Source of the DNA: Sclerotiophoma versabilis
Taxonomy: Eukaryota > Ascomycota > Dothideomycetes > Pleosporales > Didymellaceae
Assembly: GCA_012274445.1 (NCBI GenBank)
Contig: JAAROD010000026.1
Coordinates: forward strand, 496,001 to 560,000
Reading direction: 5' to 3'
Length of the DNA stretch: 64,000 nucleotides
The translations under genes were made by a program, and so were the position numbers. Below, piece after piece: positions 1-11,940 of this stretch (positions are counted from its first letter, which is position 1; every line of letters starts with the position of its first letter). The notes under the pieces were generated by a model. The model worked only from the letters and a program-made list of their open reading frames with translations, ran no database searches and was not told where the DNA came from.

Positions 1-2376
1 CTCAGGGCTGTCCGAGCTTGAGCGCCCACGCCAGCCAGCCAGCAGACGCCAGAACACAAGATGCCGGGGGCCAGTGGAACTTTGCGCGCAACAGTGCATC
101 GTGCGTGCATTCAGAAGAGAACGGAGCATATTCCGCTAGCAAACACAGAACAGGACGCGCACGCAAAAGCGCCTCTGCGATCTGAGATCGCTGATCCTGA
201 TTACAGCGGCACGAAGAACAGCCGGTATCTAGGAAGCGAGACGGTATGGCGCCGCTGTCAACATGGCGAAGGTCGTCCGGTGTTTGTTGTCAATGATGAC
301 GTTTTTAAAAGCGTTGTTGCTATTGACTCTCCCCTTTGTCCCATTGTTTTGTGGGTTTGGTATGGTCAGATGGCAAGGGTTCGCTGTTGCTGGGTGTGAA
401 AAGCGGCGAGTCGCGGACTTCGGCAAGCAGGTTAATGCGCGCCAACGCAGGTACACTGGCTCATTGGCCACTAAGAGGCGTCTTCTATGATGGGGGTGTG
501 CGAGTATTGATAGTGGGTGTCTAAGCGCTAATAATCGAGGCTCGTGATAGCGGAGTCTGGAAGGTCTTTGCCTTTTCGCAACGGAGAGTCGTGGAGAAGG
601 AGTATTTTTGGAGTGGCTACAATGATACGAGCACGCCCACCACCAGCACTGAGCGTGGAGACGGCAGCTATTAGACCCTTCTCTTTCTTTGCTTGTGTGC
701 CGCATGGTCCTTGGTGGCCGAGCGATGATGTAGGATGTGCAGCATGCATGTGCAAGTCGAGGGGCCGGTGCGTGTGAGATTGTGGATGGAGGTGCACTAG
801 CTGCTCTCCGCCGCTCTCCGCTGCGGTCAGCAAAAAATTCCCAACCGAGAAGGCTCGCAAATTGCGCGGAGAATTTTGTATCAAAGGCGACAAGACTACT
901 GCAAAATCACCACGATCGCCTTCCTTTTTATTTGGCACGTTACGGTGGTTTTCTGGCGGTGCTATATGCAAGCACTAGTGCAATGTGGAGGACACAAGTT
1001 GACAACCTGACTAGCTGGTATGGTTAGCACAACCTCGACTGTCATCAATTGCACCTGCACTGCGGTTCGACGAACGACGGATTGCGCAAAAAACACGAGA
1101 TGCAGGGTTCCCTGCCGCGAAGACCGTCGTTCATCTGCTCATGCAATCTCCTCTCCTGCGAAACCAGACACCACCGTAGCCTGAAAACTCTGCCAACCAG
1201 GTCATTTACCAAACTCCCCAGTACGCCGAATAATGCCGCATAATCAATTTCCTCGGTCCGGATTGTCGAATCGATAGTTCATTTATTCTTCTGTTGCTAC
1301 GCTGCTTCATTTTCCCGCCTGTCGTTGAAAAGAGTCAAGCTTTCACCGGCGCTACGCTAGTGTCCCCCTTTACCTGTCCTGGGGGCACAAGCGAGGATAG
1401 GAAATGCTTGATTTCCCGCATCAGTGCAGCCGACACTCCAGTGTCGATGCGGATGCAGGACTTCCCGATGTGTAGCCGGGTGCATCCAATAGACTATGAA
1501 GACGTGGATGGATCTGGAGGCCGGCAGGTGCATGCAAGGTAGAACAGACCGGGCAAGCGCATGTAAGGGAGGAAGGGAGATGGAGGAGAGATCTGGTAAC
1601 GAGGAAGGTAAGGCTGCAGATGGAATGGATGCATTTGCGGATGGCTGACTACTCCATGTCTCTCCAGCCTCTCCAAAACCCTACCTTTACCCTGATGCTC
1701 CTGAAGCATGCAAGGAGAGAGTACAGTGGAAAGTTTCTCATAGTTCGCAGGCTGCCGTCCTTCATCGCTGATCATGTAGTACCAAGGACGACTGAATCAT
1801 ACATCGTCTGAACGGTAGGAGCAGCGAGGTAGCTGTACACAGTACGGACGTTTAGAGGAAACTGCGCTGTGTCGAGCTGGTCGCGGATTCGCTCCAGATT
1901 ATGGAAGTGACCCTTAAGCAAGACTGTCCCCGGCTGCTACAGCACGGTAAGAACTCTCAATAGTCATGGCAAGAGCATCGTGCGCCAGCTGGCCTATGGC
2001 GACTGCCCTTCCTTTGGCTGTCAAAGATGGTTCGTCTACAGCGCTTGCATTTTCAGCTTCACCTTTCACCTCATTCACTCTTTTCCTGTTTTTGGTCTGC
2101 GTTGTCTTTCATCTGTCGTTTTCTTGGAGTATACAGTTCTCACTACGCAAGCAATCAGCACCAGTCAACCAACAGGGATACCCACCTTGACCTTGAGTGG
2201 TGCAACAGCAAGGCAAGCTGCGGCGTGCGTCCCAACCCATTGAACCGGTCACCTGCTTCTTCTGTAGCGACCAGTGAAACTGCAGCTGCACCTTGGCTGC
2301 ATCGTAGAAGAGCTCGGCCTAGTGCGTTGAAGTGGTACAGAGGGATTCAATCGCGGGTACGACATCTCCGGACGCA
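1..2376. other. intergenic, no supported gene
   Basis: The open frames here are short, start mostly at non-ATG codons, overlap on both strands and show no family resemblance. The last 300 bases are pyrimidine-rich, as expected for the promoter and 5' leader of the Kre1-like gene that follows. The first 60 bases are GC-rich, so a neighbouring gene could reach in from the left edge, but no exon can be supported. Confidence 0.5.
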
Positions 2377-3199
2377 ATGCGCGTGTACACTTTCGTTGCA
2401 ATTGTCATCATTGCAGCACTTGCGGTGAGCCAAGCTGTCGATTACAACATACTCTCTGCTCTCGCACCACATACGCCGGGCGTAGGCGCACCAAGGCCGG
2501 GTTCAACACTAGCTTCAGCACCATCTTCAGTCCTTCCAACGCCACTTTCGGTATCTCAAACCACCAAGGATGGCCTGGAGTGAGTGACTAAACTCGACCC
2601 CGTAACAAGAAAAGACAGCTTAAACTAACGTCCTTGCTAGGCTTCGTCAAGCACCAGGCTTTGGGCCCATTGCAGCGCCGCCAGCTGGGATTGTAGCGCT
2701 TGCTATGCCTGCAGCTGCACCGCCAGCCCAAGTCAATCCACCTGCAGCAGTTCCTCCAGCGGTCGCGCCGCCAGCTACATATCCACCTGTTGCACCGGAT
2801 CCTGCACAGGCTGCACCAACTACAGCCATACCACCAGCCAATCAAGCTGTTCCTGCGGCTCCTCCAGCCGCGGTTCCTGTGCCTCCTCTTTCTGCAACGA
2901 CCACGACGCCTGCCCCTCCTCTTCCCACTGGCGATGACTTTATGACCGTTCAGTGGATCGAAACTCACGTCGGCACACTTCGCACATGGGTTCCGCAGAC
3001 CTACACATTTCACTTCGAGGCTACGTCGCAAGCTCCTCTGCCAGGAGTGGGCTCAATCGGTATGGGAACGTTGACAGGAAAAACTGGGCAAACGCAAACA
3101 ATTTATGTAATGGCGGGCGCGGCACAGACTCTCCTAGTCGACTCGAATAAGGCTGTCGCTGCTGCCGTGGCTGTCGGTATTGCAGGGTTCATGGTGTGA
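2377..3199 (+). CDS. Kre1-like GPI-anchored cell wall protein
   Basis: Two exons, 2377-2579 and 2641-3199, joined across a 61-nt intron (donor GTGAGT, acceptor TTGCTAG), give 253 aa. Residues 1-20 are a signal peptide (MRVYTFVAIVIIAALAVSQA). Residues 70-170 are Pro/Ala-rich low complexity, as in wall proteins. The C-terminal part carries TWVPQTYTFHF followed by GSIGMGTLTG, which resembles the conserved block of fungal Kre1-type proteins. The protein ends in a short hydrophobic tail after Asn-Lys, a GPI-anchor signal. Kre1 family proteins sit in the wall and are linked to beta-1,6-glucan assembly. The family call is from memory of the motif. The secreted, GPI-anchored architecture is visible directly. 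Confidence 0.6.
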
Positions 3200-4418
3200 G
3201 GAGAACCGACAACGCAGACTGACAACGCGGGATAAGCGATCCAAATTCAGTCAGTATGTTGCGAAAGGTTTACAACGAAGACAGGAACGAAGCATGCGGC
3301 TGGTATGACTTAACGAATGTGTATTGTACCACGAGAATCATACTTTCACGCTGCCACCAAGGATTGGCACATATAGATAAGTAATATTAACTCGGACAGA
3401 GAAACATATTGCAAGTAAAGATAGCAAAGAAGCAGCAAGGCTATATTGCCGCTGGCATGTGGATTGTATCGAATGGACTGAGAAGGGAAAGAATTGTTCG
3501 GGAGTTTTGTTTGGTTTCTCGTAGCTGAGAAATCTCGGAGATAATGACGAGTATCACACCACTACACCACCGTAACAAGACACGTTCTGTTGAGCGTGCA
3601 ACGTGCAACACGCAACGTGCCCACGCATAGCTCATACAACCATCGATCAGATCGCCGAGAGGGCTTTGCTGTCAGTCAATAAGACGTGTGATGGACGACG
3701 TTGGCTTTGACCTGCTACCAGGTCAAGCCTCCTGAGAACCCCGCTTTTTGATCCCGCCCGCTTCGCCAGTCAACGATCAGCTGTGCGCGCACAAAAATAT
3801 AGTTGACATATACAGCTTGAGGCTGAATTAGACGGGGTCGAAGAATGAGGCTCAGCGATAAGGTTGCATGTTCAACAAAACGAGGTTGCGGCAGGTGGAC
3901 TGATGCTCCAAAATTCGTGGCGCGACCTTCACACTTCCGCTATCTGAGGATCGGCCCGATGACGAAATAGGAATGAATTGTTGCGTGAATAGCACCTCAA
4001 CTCGATGTCATAACGTGACATCAACCGTGCTCGATGTACCAACCCTCCCGTATATAGGACTGGGGGTGTGAGAAGTTCAGGATCAACAATTTCAGCATCT
4101 ACATACAAGACTCAGTCATTTGACATCACGCCAGCATCCGATCGAAGTGCGTTACCCGATTTGGATTGACCTACGACATCACCATCAACTGAGCGGTGAA
4201 GGGTACATGTATACATATCCTCCAAGCCCAGTCTTCATCAAACCACCATACCCATCAATACGATCGACACCTGAATCGTCGCAAGACGCAACCCCAGCTA
4301 CATCACCACCTGAGAGTCCTCGCCAAGTAGCACCGCCATTTGAACGAAGCAAGTCTGCTGAAAATACTTCACCGACCCCAGTCTCAAGTCAGGATCAGAT
4401 ATCAAAAGACCAAAAGAT
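3200..4418. other. intergenic, with promoter of the F-box-like gene
   Basis: No gene is supported in the first 850 bases. A TATA-like element lies at about 4049. An open frame with an ATG at 4207 encodes a Pro/Ser-rich stretch (MYTYPPSPVF...) and overlaps the F-box-like CDS in another frame. It could be a first exon or an alternative reading of the N-terminus, but no intron of the right phase with good splice signals was found. Confidence 0.45.
4049..4056 (+). promoter_or_regulatory. TATA-like box
   Basis: The sequence CGTATATAGG lies about 160 bases before the first downstream ATG (4207) and 370 bases before the chosen F-box-like start. It is the only clear TATA element in this spacer. Confidence 0.4.
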
Positions 4419-5330
4419 ATGGCAACAGCATACTACTTCGCCGCGCACGGCGCTCACTTCCCCATGGTACATACAGAGCAGAACCAGCCTTCAAGCTCTC
4501 CACCTACACATCCCATGCTCGGCGTACACATCCAGACACCGCATGTATCTCCAACAGCACCCGCCAAAACCGAACGCGCAGACAGCGTTATATCTGATGC
4601 CCAACTGCGCTTCATACCCCAGGGGCATTCTATGAATGGACAGCTGGGAAGTCCGTTCTTCCACTTGCCCGCCGAACTGCGCAACCAGATCTACGAAGAG
4701 TTACTCTGCGCAAACACACCTACCAAGCTTTCGGACTTGAAAGCTGCAGTCAAAATACCGACACCTGCACCGACTTACCCGGCCATCCTGTCAACATGCA
4801 AACGGATCCACAACGAAGCGAAAGATTTGCTCTACACAACGCATGTTTTCCATGCGCACCCAAGTCTGCTCACAGCACTACCGCATCTCATGACGACGAG
4901 TAACCCAGTCTTGTATCCCACCGTGCTGGGCAAAATCAAGAGATGGCAGTTGACAATGAGATTGGACACGGACCCGCGGTTCACCGCACAACAAGCCACA
5001 GCTGCATTCTCCAATGCTGAGTTCCTCGAGCTGAAGGTCTGGCAGAGCATGTTCGACGGGTGTAACGCGGCTGTTCTTAAGCTTTTCACGGGCGTGAGGG
5101 GCGTCAAGTGTGCGAGGGTTGTGGGGAGTGTGGAGGAAGGCCTTGCACGGTGGTTAGAAGAGAAGATGATGACTCCGCGAGAGGCGGGTGGGAACGCCAC
5201 GGAGTGGTGTGAATGTAGAGGTGAGAGGTATTTGAAGTGTGAGGGGTGTGAGAGGAGGGTCCGGTTCGATGGGAATGGAGCTGGAGTGTGGATGGAGGAG
5301 GGTGATGCTTGGAGATTTGGGAATCGTTGA
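4419..5330 (+). CDS. F-box-like / 2EXR-type domain protein
   Basis: Intronless, 303 aa. Residues about 80-100 hold an F-box-like motif (FFHLPAELRNQIYEELL), followed by a segment with a conserved cysteine (STCKRIHNEAKDLLYTTHVF) typical of the very large dothideomycete family of F-box or 2EXR-like proteins. The C-terminus has a small Cys cluster (CEC...CEGCERR) that may bind metal. By family, such proteins are presumed substrate adaptors, but no function is established for most. The first 75 residues are Ser/Pro-rich and poorly constrained. The start at 4419 is the first ATG in frame. An upstream overlapping frame beginning at 4207 leaves the true N-terminus uncertain. Confidence 0.7.
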   Translation: MATAYYFAAHGAHFPMVHTEQNQPSSSPPTHPMLGVHIQTPHVSPTAPAKTERADSVISDAQLRFIPQGHSMNGQLGSPFFHLPAELRNQIYEELLCANTPTKLSDLKAAVKIPTPAPTYPAILSTCKRIHNEAKDLLYTTHVFHAHPSLLTALPHLMTTSNPVLYPTVLGKIKRWQLTMRLDTDPRFTAQQATAAFSNAEFLELKVWQSMFDGCNAAVLKLFTGVRGVKCARVVGSVEEGLARWLEEKMMTPREAGGNATEWCECRGERYLKCEGCERRVRFDGNGAGVWMEEGDAWRFGNR

Positions 5331-6095
5331 GAGGAGGTCTTATTCCAACTTGAGGGTAGAGTGTATAGTTTTTCGACAATTTCAGACAGTTCTATTATAG
5401 ACACGTTTATATGCGGAGGCATGTGCTCTTCAACTATGTTCACTTTTACTTATTTCTCTACTTCTTGTTCGACTTCACCAGATGTGCCGCAACCTTACAC
5501 AGTCGAGTACTCGACCAAAACCACGAGGCTGGGCTTTGCAGCAGTGATAGCCTATTTCCAAACTCCCGTAGCGCAGGCGGTTGCGAGGTCACTTTCGTCC
5601 CTATTGATTAGGTGGTCCCGAAGCGTCTTGGTGCGGATAACAGGGGAAGTACCAACCTCTTCTCACCGAACAACATCAGCAATATACAAAAACGAACTAC
5701 AAATGTTCCTGGTACTTTTGATTTTAAACGTTGATTAGGTGCAGTCAGTTCTTCACCTGAGCCAGCTCCGCATTTTGCTCATGGACGTGAACTTCAGAGT
5801 AGATATAGGCAAGAAAGGTTTCAGTATGGAACGGGGAGGATGCATCAATCATAGGGCATCATTCGAACGGGCCCTGAGTTCTCAAACTAAAAGCTTGGAA
5901 GCCTCGAGAGACTTTGTGCCGTTGAAGAAGCAAGTACAAGTCCATCTGACGTATGCGGCTGCAGCTAGCTCCAACCCCGCCAATGCCTTCCACATGACCA
6001 AGACGGTACTCAGCTCACCTTGCACGGCTCGCAGCAACACGAATGCCTTTTTTGAACTCAGCTTCTTCAGCCGTACAGTCACATACTCTCTGAAA
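5331..6095. other. intergenic
   Basis: No gene supported. An open frame runs in phase from 5739 into the secreted-protein gene, but it lacks conserved features and would bury the signal peptide, so it is treated as 5' leader. Confidence 0.5.
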
Positions 6096-6731
6096 ATGCG
6101 AAGGATTTTCTCCACACTCCTACTCAGCTCAGCCCTCGCCACCGCAGGCACTCTTCCCTTAGCCCAACGCTCCGCCTTGCCTTACACAAAGCCCAGCCCA
6201 CTAGATGAAAAATGCACATTCACACTCTGGCACCGTCAACAATCATCACTCAACTACATCCAGCTCAACGCGATCTTGGATCACGCAAACAACGTGACAG
6301 TTGACGTGGCTTCACAGCGCCCAGCTACGGCGTTTAACAGCTACACCCGGCTTGACCAGGACCACGCTTTCGCAGTGGCGGGACTGCTTGATGACGAGCG
6401 CCTGACCATCATGTATGGCGGGGATGATGTGCTGAGGTTCGAGCTTGGGGAGATGCAGTGGAGCAGTCAAGATGGCCATGCCAAGCAGCGTGAAGGAGGG
6501 CTCGTTCACGCATGGTGTGATGCTCGAGAGTGGGAGGGTAGTTTCGAAAGAAGGGTACGTGATACGTGATACGTTTGAACCCCGACGAAGATGTTGCAGT
6601 GCACTGACGCAGTGTAGGAGCGAAAGCTGGGCTGCGCATTCCCTTGTGCACAAGTTGCGGAGGAGGATCTGGAGCGAGAGTATCGAGGTTTACCGGAAGG
6701 GGACAAACAAGCCCCAATTAGTCTGCAGTGA
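6096..6731 (+). CDS. small secreted cysteine-containing protein
   Basis: Two exons, 6096-6554 and 6618-6731, with a 63-nt intron (donor GTACGT, branch CTGAC, acceptor GTGTAG) give 190 aa. The unspliced frame stops after 157 aa and loses the second exon. Residues 1-20 form a signal peptide (MRRIFSTLLLSSALATAGTL). The mature protein has four cysteines, at 40, 141, 159 and 163, in contexts KCTFTLWH, AWCDAREW and LGCAFPC. It contains a YIQLNAI...VTVDVA segment familiar from a widespread secreted-protein family of Dothideomycetes with no known function. The start was chosen because it places the signal peptide at the N-terminus. Secretion is a strong inference; an effector role is only a possibility. 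Confidence 0.72.
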
Positions 6732-7685
6732 GAATAAAATTAACGTTGGCTACTATTGAATTATGCACAAGTATGCGTAGTGCCTCAAACAGTCCATCTA
6801 ACATGATTGCATACTTTGCATCATCATCAAGCAAGTCTCTCGAAAGGAAAGAGCCTGAAGAAGAAGGCGGTGACACTAATGCTGGTAAAGAACAAGTGCG
6901 AGTACGTTCTCGTGTGACGTTGATGAGTACCTGGAATGTAAGAGTGCGAGAGGAGGGGCGCCCGTGTATTGGTAAAGAAGTGAATGAATAGAGGCTTGGG
7001 AGTTGGTGTAGAGATTATACGGGTTCCATTCTTTTTCGTCGCGACGGATACCATACTTTTATTGTTTTTACCTTTTATTATTACTACGGGGATATTGACC
7101 GGGGTCAACTCGACCGTCTTAAACACTCTGTTCGGGAGCACTGCTATATTGAGGTATTGGTGCTTTACGTGGCTGATTACCATGGTTGTATTGCGGATGC
7201 CAGGAGCCAAAACAGGGGATGAGGTCGTGTCTGGTGTTCACTCAGCTTCTTCTGTCTCTTTCCCTACATGATGACATTCCAAAGGGCTTTGAGAACAAGG
7301 CGCTGGTCATCCCAATCAACTGAAAAGCCCGAAGAGCGGCGGTGATATCCTAGGAAGTATTCTCCGCTTGGCCGTCAGATCATCTGTTGGGAGTTGGCGA
7401 TGCTGCCATTGTTGATCCCGAAATCCAAGAGACAGTCGTGTGAACTCATATAGTCTATACAGAGAGAAGGCGAGGAGATATATCCTTGGTTGCCTGACTG
7501 AGTTCGTTGGCAGTAAACATAAGATCTGAAGGCGTCGTGCCCGAGATCAATGATTACACAGTCGAGGCTGCATCATTTTCACATGCACTCGTAGTTGTAT
7601 TGCAAACCACGATGTATTCCGGGGATGGCAGGTGGAAATCCAGCAAGCGTAGAGTTTTTTGCTGTTCTCCATCTAAGCACTGGAG
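6732..7685. other. intergenic, AT-richer
   Basis: No gene supported. A 95-codon frame on the plus strand (6984-7271) begins with ATG and is hydrophobic, but it overlaps an equally long minus-strand frame and matches nothing I recognise. Confidence 0.4.
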
Positions 7686-8276
7686 AGTGGCATGATTTCG
7701 TTGATGTCGGCGTCGTAATCCGCATCCGGCGAGTCACGCTTCTCTAGCTGCTCCATTTGGCCGTTGAGAAATTTTTCTAACCTCCCACAGACGTTAGATA
7801 GAGGGCTCGAGCTCAGACCTCACAAGATTCTGTATCATTCCAAGGAACTCCTCTCGCTCTGAGTCCCAGTCTTGCATCATCTTTATGAGTATTGGAGGGT
7901 ATATCGGGTAGGGAACCGTAACGAGAGCACCAATTGTTAGCAAACCATACAGAATCAACCAGAAAACACCAGCACGGAAGGCGAGCAAGGTGAACGCGCC
8001 CTTTGTCCTGTCAATCATCCGTCGCCAGATGATGAGGACAAGATGAATCGGATTAGCGGCAATGGTGGGTGAATAGGTGTTACGGTAGATACGCATGATC
8101 ATTGCTTTCAGATATTGTCCGTCAGCGCACTCGATGCGGTGAGCAGCAATACACTGCTGTTGTGTATAGTATTTAGATCCGGAATTGGACAGTACATTCA
8201 CATTGCTAGAGGCGTCAAAGTTGGAGAGACCTTGTGCGAGAGCAGTTCTGGGGGAGACGAATTGCCTGTTTGATGG
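7686..8276 (-). CDS. fragmentary membrane-protein ORF, possible pseudogene
   Basis: A minus-strand frame reads from an acceptor-like site near 8265 (AAACAG followed by QFVSPRTALAQG) to a stop at 7794. It contains two likely membrane helices (FTLLAFRAGVFWLILYGLL and a following Pro-rich hydrophobic stretch). A second frame just downstream (about 7790 to 7686) reads LEKFLNGQMEQLEKRDSPD and ends in LSSA, and looks like its continuation. Joining them would need either a 37-nt intron, unusually short, or a frameshift. No convincing first exon with ATG was found upstream; an ATG frame near 8480 (MAAGALLLQQL) is one option. I do not recognise the family. It may be a real multi-exon gene or a decaying one. 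Confidence 0.3.
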
Positions 8277-9669
8277 TGATCAAGTAACGATGTTGACCGA
8301 GAGCCGGGGTCAGGACGAAGTGTTACAATATGATGGTGGGCCTGACTGCTTGTGTGGGAACTAGCTGCGGGTATGGTGAATAGCGCCTAGAGTCCTGGCC
8401 TGCTCAATAGGTTGTGACTTGTAGCGGTGATGGAGCTTGGCTTGATCTAAGTTGTTGCAGAAGAAGTGCTCCGGCTGCCATCGCCTCGAGCGCCTAAATG
8501 CGGAGCATCTCGATCACGGGAAGAGCATCACCGACTTGATGAGTGGATGGATCCTGCATCTTTGATAGATCACAGTCTGCTTTCCATTCGTCTCCTTCCA
8601 GCAAACAAACTGTCTGTGATTCCTATAAATGCGTACGTTGGTTATGCAGACTTCCCAATGCTGATGCTGACGATGATGTCGATGTCAATGTGTTGATGTG
8701 TGACGAACAAGGTGGCCCGTCCCACCCGTCGTTCCTGCCAAAGGTCCACAGCGCTAGCCGCATTAGTCAACACCCCTTCACACCTTCTTCATCACTTCTC
8801 AGGGCATTGTCTTACAAAGCAACTCAGATGAATGACGACTCAACGCGGCTAGGCAAGTCTCGAGAACCATTAGCAGAATTGAGTGCTCTGCTCGTCGGAC
8901 CGTCTGTTCGCAGCGGTGAGCGGGTCTGCAGCGCTGCACTAGCTCGAAAGGACATCCCTTGCTTTGTCCTTCTTTTCGTTTGCCCGTTTGCCAGCGCTCC
9001 GCAGGAAGAGGAGGGATCCCGTGGCTTGTCTGACTGGATCCTGGTCTTCCTGCCGGAGGGAACAAAGAGCAAACCACAGCAGTCCAAAAGGGGACTATTG
9101 CAGCTAGATGTTGGTGGAGACATGCAAGGCGTGCAAATGCTCGCGGCTCAGATGCCCTGTGCAGAAGTCACCTGAAGCGCGTCGCAGTCTCCTCCTAACT
9201 GATCATCAAGGTGTCACGACAAGATAGACTGTCTTTACACTAGTAATCATTCACTACATATGCGCACACGTGCTTGTCTTTGTCTTACAAAACCGCAAGG
9301 AAACTTTAGTGATCGCCACCAGACATAGGTAGGTAGATAGATACGAACAAGAACAGTATTAGGAAAAGCAAACGCCTCTCTGGGCGGCTTTTTGTCTGCT
9401 CGCCAGTCTTACAGGGAGGATAAGGGAATAAATGGACCGCTTCGCTATTGTGACGGCCCCAGGACCCGCCCGCAGGGTATCAAAGAAGAGCGACCCGGGG
9501 CTGGGGCTAGCCACTCGACGGAAGAAGGTGGAACTGTTGTGAAGGCGCGACATGAAGGATGTCCACAACGCCGGTGAATGACATGGTGATGCCCGTCATG
9601 AAGAACATACAACCCGTAAACCAAGGCAAATTCGAAATGTTTTGTTTGCTCCCGCAACAACCCGTTGCA
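8277..9669. other. intergenic
   Basis: No gene supported. Open frames up to 210 codons on the plus strand start at ATG but have low-complexity, frame-ambiguous content. The last 100-300 bases are the 3' region of the G-alpha gene. Confidence 0.45.
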
Positions 9670-10884
9670 TTATATCAGACCGCACAACCGGAGGTTTTCT
9701 TGGATAATGATGTCTGTACCGAGTTAGCTGGCGCGTTCACGACAATTAGTTAGCAAGACGTACCATTTACTGCAGCCATGACGAATCGGATCTGCATTGT
9801 GTCTGTGGCGCAGGTGAAGTGGGTATAGATCTGCTTTGTCTCGTGCTGGTTGAGGGAGACGAATCGGTTGAGGATGTAGTCGCAGGCGGCGGCGTAGTCT
9901 GGGCCACCCTCGTAGTCGGGGAAATAGTTCTTCATGGGGCTGACAGGTAGCTTCTCCTTGAACCTGTCGATCTTGTTGAGGAACAAGATGATGGATGTCT
10001 TGACGAACCACCTCGAGTTGCAGATGGAGTCGAATAATGTGAGGGCTTCTTGCATACGGTTGACGGTCTCGTCTTCGAACAGCAGTTGGTCGTACTCGGA
10101 GATGGCGACCAGGAAAAGGATCGTGGTGACATTCTCGAAGCAGTGGATCCACTTCTTTCGCTCGGATCGCTGACCACCGACGTCGAACATGCGGTAGGTC
10201 AAGTCGCCGATGATGAAGGTAGTCTCGGTGATACCAGTTGTCTTGACACGCGAGCGGAGAACATCCTGGTCGTTGGGGATGTAGTCGGGGGCGGCGATGC
10301 GGTCAATGGAGTCGAAGTAGCTGTATCGATTAGCACGCGGGTTGCATCAATTGGACATTCGGGGGCGCTCACTATTTGGCCGAGTCGTTGAGCTGGTACT
10401 CGCGCGAGCGCTGGAAGCACTGCTGCACGCCGGCGTCCTTCCACAGGACCGAGATGGCGTTACCAACCTCGGGGGGCAGGCTGTCGCCCTCAATCTGCGC
10501 AGGCTGCATGAAGATGGTCTGGACGTGGTACTCGGCGCGCTGGTCGTCGAGCGGCAGCTCCAGCGACTCCATGGCTTCGAGGATGACGCGCATCGACTGG
10601 ACGGTGTTGCTGAAGATGATCTCCTTGAACGACTCGCGCTCGTCGCGGGAGTAGCCGCCCTCGTGGATGAGCTTCATCTGCTTGAGGATCGTGGACTTGC
10701 CAGATTCACCAGCACCTGCAGCGGGTTAGAAAAGGGTAGGGCAGAGGGCGTGGCACGGCTACTGACCGAGCAGCAGCATCTTGATCTCGTTGCGCTGCAT
10801 CATCTTGTCGCGCTTGAGCTGGTTCTCGATCTCCTCGTTCCTCTGCTTCCCCTCCTTCTCCTCTGTGCTCATGCCGCAACCCAT
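9670..10884 (-). CDS. gna1: G protein alpha subunit, fungal class I (GNA-1/FadA type)
   Basis: Four exons on the minus strand, 10884-10767, 10715-10373, 10320-9764 and 9713-9670, give exactly 353 aa, the normal family length. Introns are 50-52 nt. Visible features: N-terminal MGCGMS for myristoylation and palmitoylation; P-loop GAGESGKST at 40-48; the RVKTTG switch I arginine/threonine; DVGGQRSE switch II; NKID base-recognition motif; C-terminal CGLI, the pertussis-toxin-type cysteine of the Gi-like fungal class. The last exon encodes only the C-terminal 14 residues, so an unspliced reading ends falsely at NGTSC. In fungi this subunit couples receptors to cAMP and MAP kinase signalling and affects growth, sporulation and virulence. 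Assignment is very secure. Confidence 0.97.
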
Positions 10885-10940
10885 GATGGCAAAGGCAGAC
10901 GGCGGTCGGGGCGGTGGTGCGGTGGTGCGGCTGTGCAGCG

Positions 10941-10941
<1 letters not shown>

Positions 10942-10973
<32 letters not shown>

Positions 10974-11002
10974 GTGGTGGTGGTGGTGGTGGTGGTGGTG
11001 GT
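10942..11002. repeat. (CGG)n-(TGG)n triplet repeat
   Basis: About nine CGG units run directly into about ten TGG units, 58 bases upstream of the G-alpha start codon. On the transcribed strand this reads as CCA then CCG repeats in the 5' leader. Confidence 0.9.
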
Positions 11003-11844
11003 GTATTAGGGTGAAGGTACTAGCGATGTTCCGTCGAGAGGCCGGCCAATGCGGAAATCTGGGCGGTGGTGTCAACGAGCGTGTTCAGTGTGCAGGGCGT
11101 GTGCCGGCGGCGGGCAGGGAGGTGAGGGTGGAGGCGAGTGCAGATGCAGGCGCTGCACTTTGCTCCAGGGCAGGGCGAGACAGACGGCGCGGCTTGGCGG
11201 GCAGGAGCGGAGCGGTGGAGCGGCAGCGAATGACAGGAGAGGGAGGGCGTACCTATTATTACAAAGAAAGCGCAGCAATGCCCGGTTCGACGCTCTCCTG
11301 GCTGCAGTGCGGGCGCGGGCGAGGGAGTGACGGGGTGACGGGTGTCGGGAGGAGGTGTGGCAGGTGAAGGGATGGAGGCTGGGTCGAAAGGCGAGGCTCG
11401 CTTCGCTCCGGCGAGGTGTCTCAGGGCAGCTGCAAGGCCGGTCGGGGGTGGAGGCGCTCAGACGGCCGGGGGCAGGCAGCTCGCGGATCGTCGAGTGTCG
11501 CAACTAGAGACAGGCGCAGCGGGCGGACGTTGCACGGCAGGTCGGGGGGTCGAGCAGTCGAGCAGGCGGGCGTCGAGGCGGTACGGAGTACAGCGATGCG
11601 CAATGCAGCAGTGCAGCGGTGCAGCACGGGATTCACTGGACAGCTGGGCTCAGGCGGCCGAGGGCAGCAGCAGCGCGGTGCCTTTAGAGGGCAGCGCGAA
11701 AGGAGACGCGCTACGCCCGAAGAAAACGGCGGCCATGCTCGAAAGGCAGGCGACGGCCGGGGTGCGGGCCACCCTGCAGGCCCTCGCGCGCGCGGTCTGA
11801 GGGCGCGCGCTGAGCATGTCACGCCTGCTGGGCGCCGTGGGCCG

Positions 11845-11940
11845 CTGGACTGCCCTGTCGCTGCGAGGCGACGCCGCAGCAGGCCGGAGTGCTGCCTCTG
11901 GCCGCTGGCCGCTCGCCTCTGCAGCGACAGGGCAGTCCAG
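11845..11940. repeat. long inverted repeat (stem-loop)
   Basis: The 20-base arm at 11845-11864 is the exact reverse complement of 11921-11940 (CTGGACTGCC... against ...GGCAGTCCAG). With a 2-base bulge the pairing extends through GAGGCGA to about 11871 and 11914. The loop is roughly 45-56 bases. Confidence 0.85.

Noticed and set aside
5739..6095. Upstream extension of the secreted-protein frame (276-codon ORF)
   Set aside because: Non-ATG start and no conserved content; it would hide the signal peptide.
10342..11367. 341-codon plus-strand frame over the G-alpha 5' exons and repeats
   Set aside because: Antisense to certain G-alpha exons; its tail is translation of the triplet repeats.
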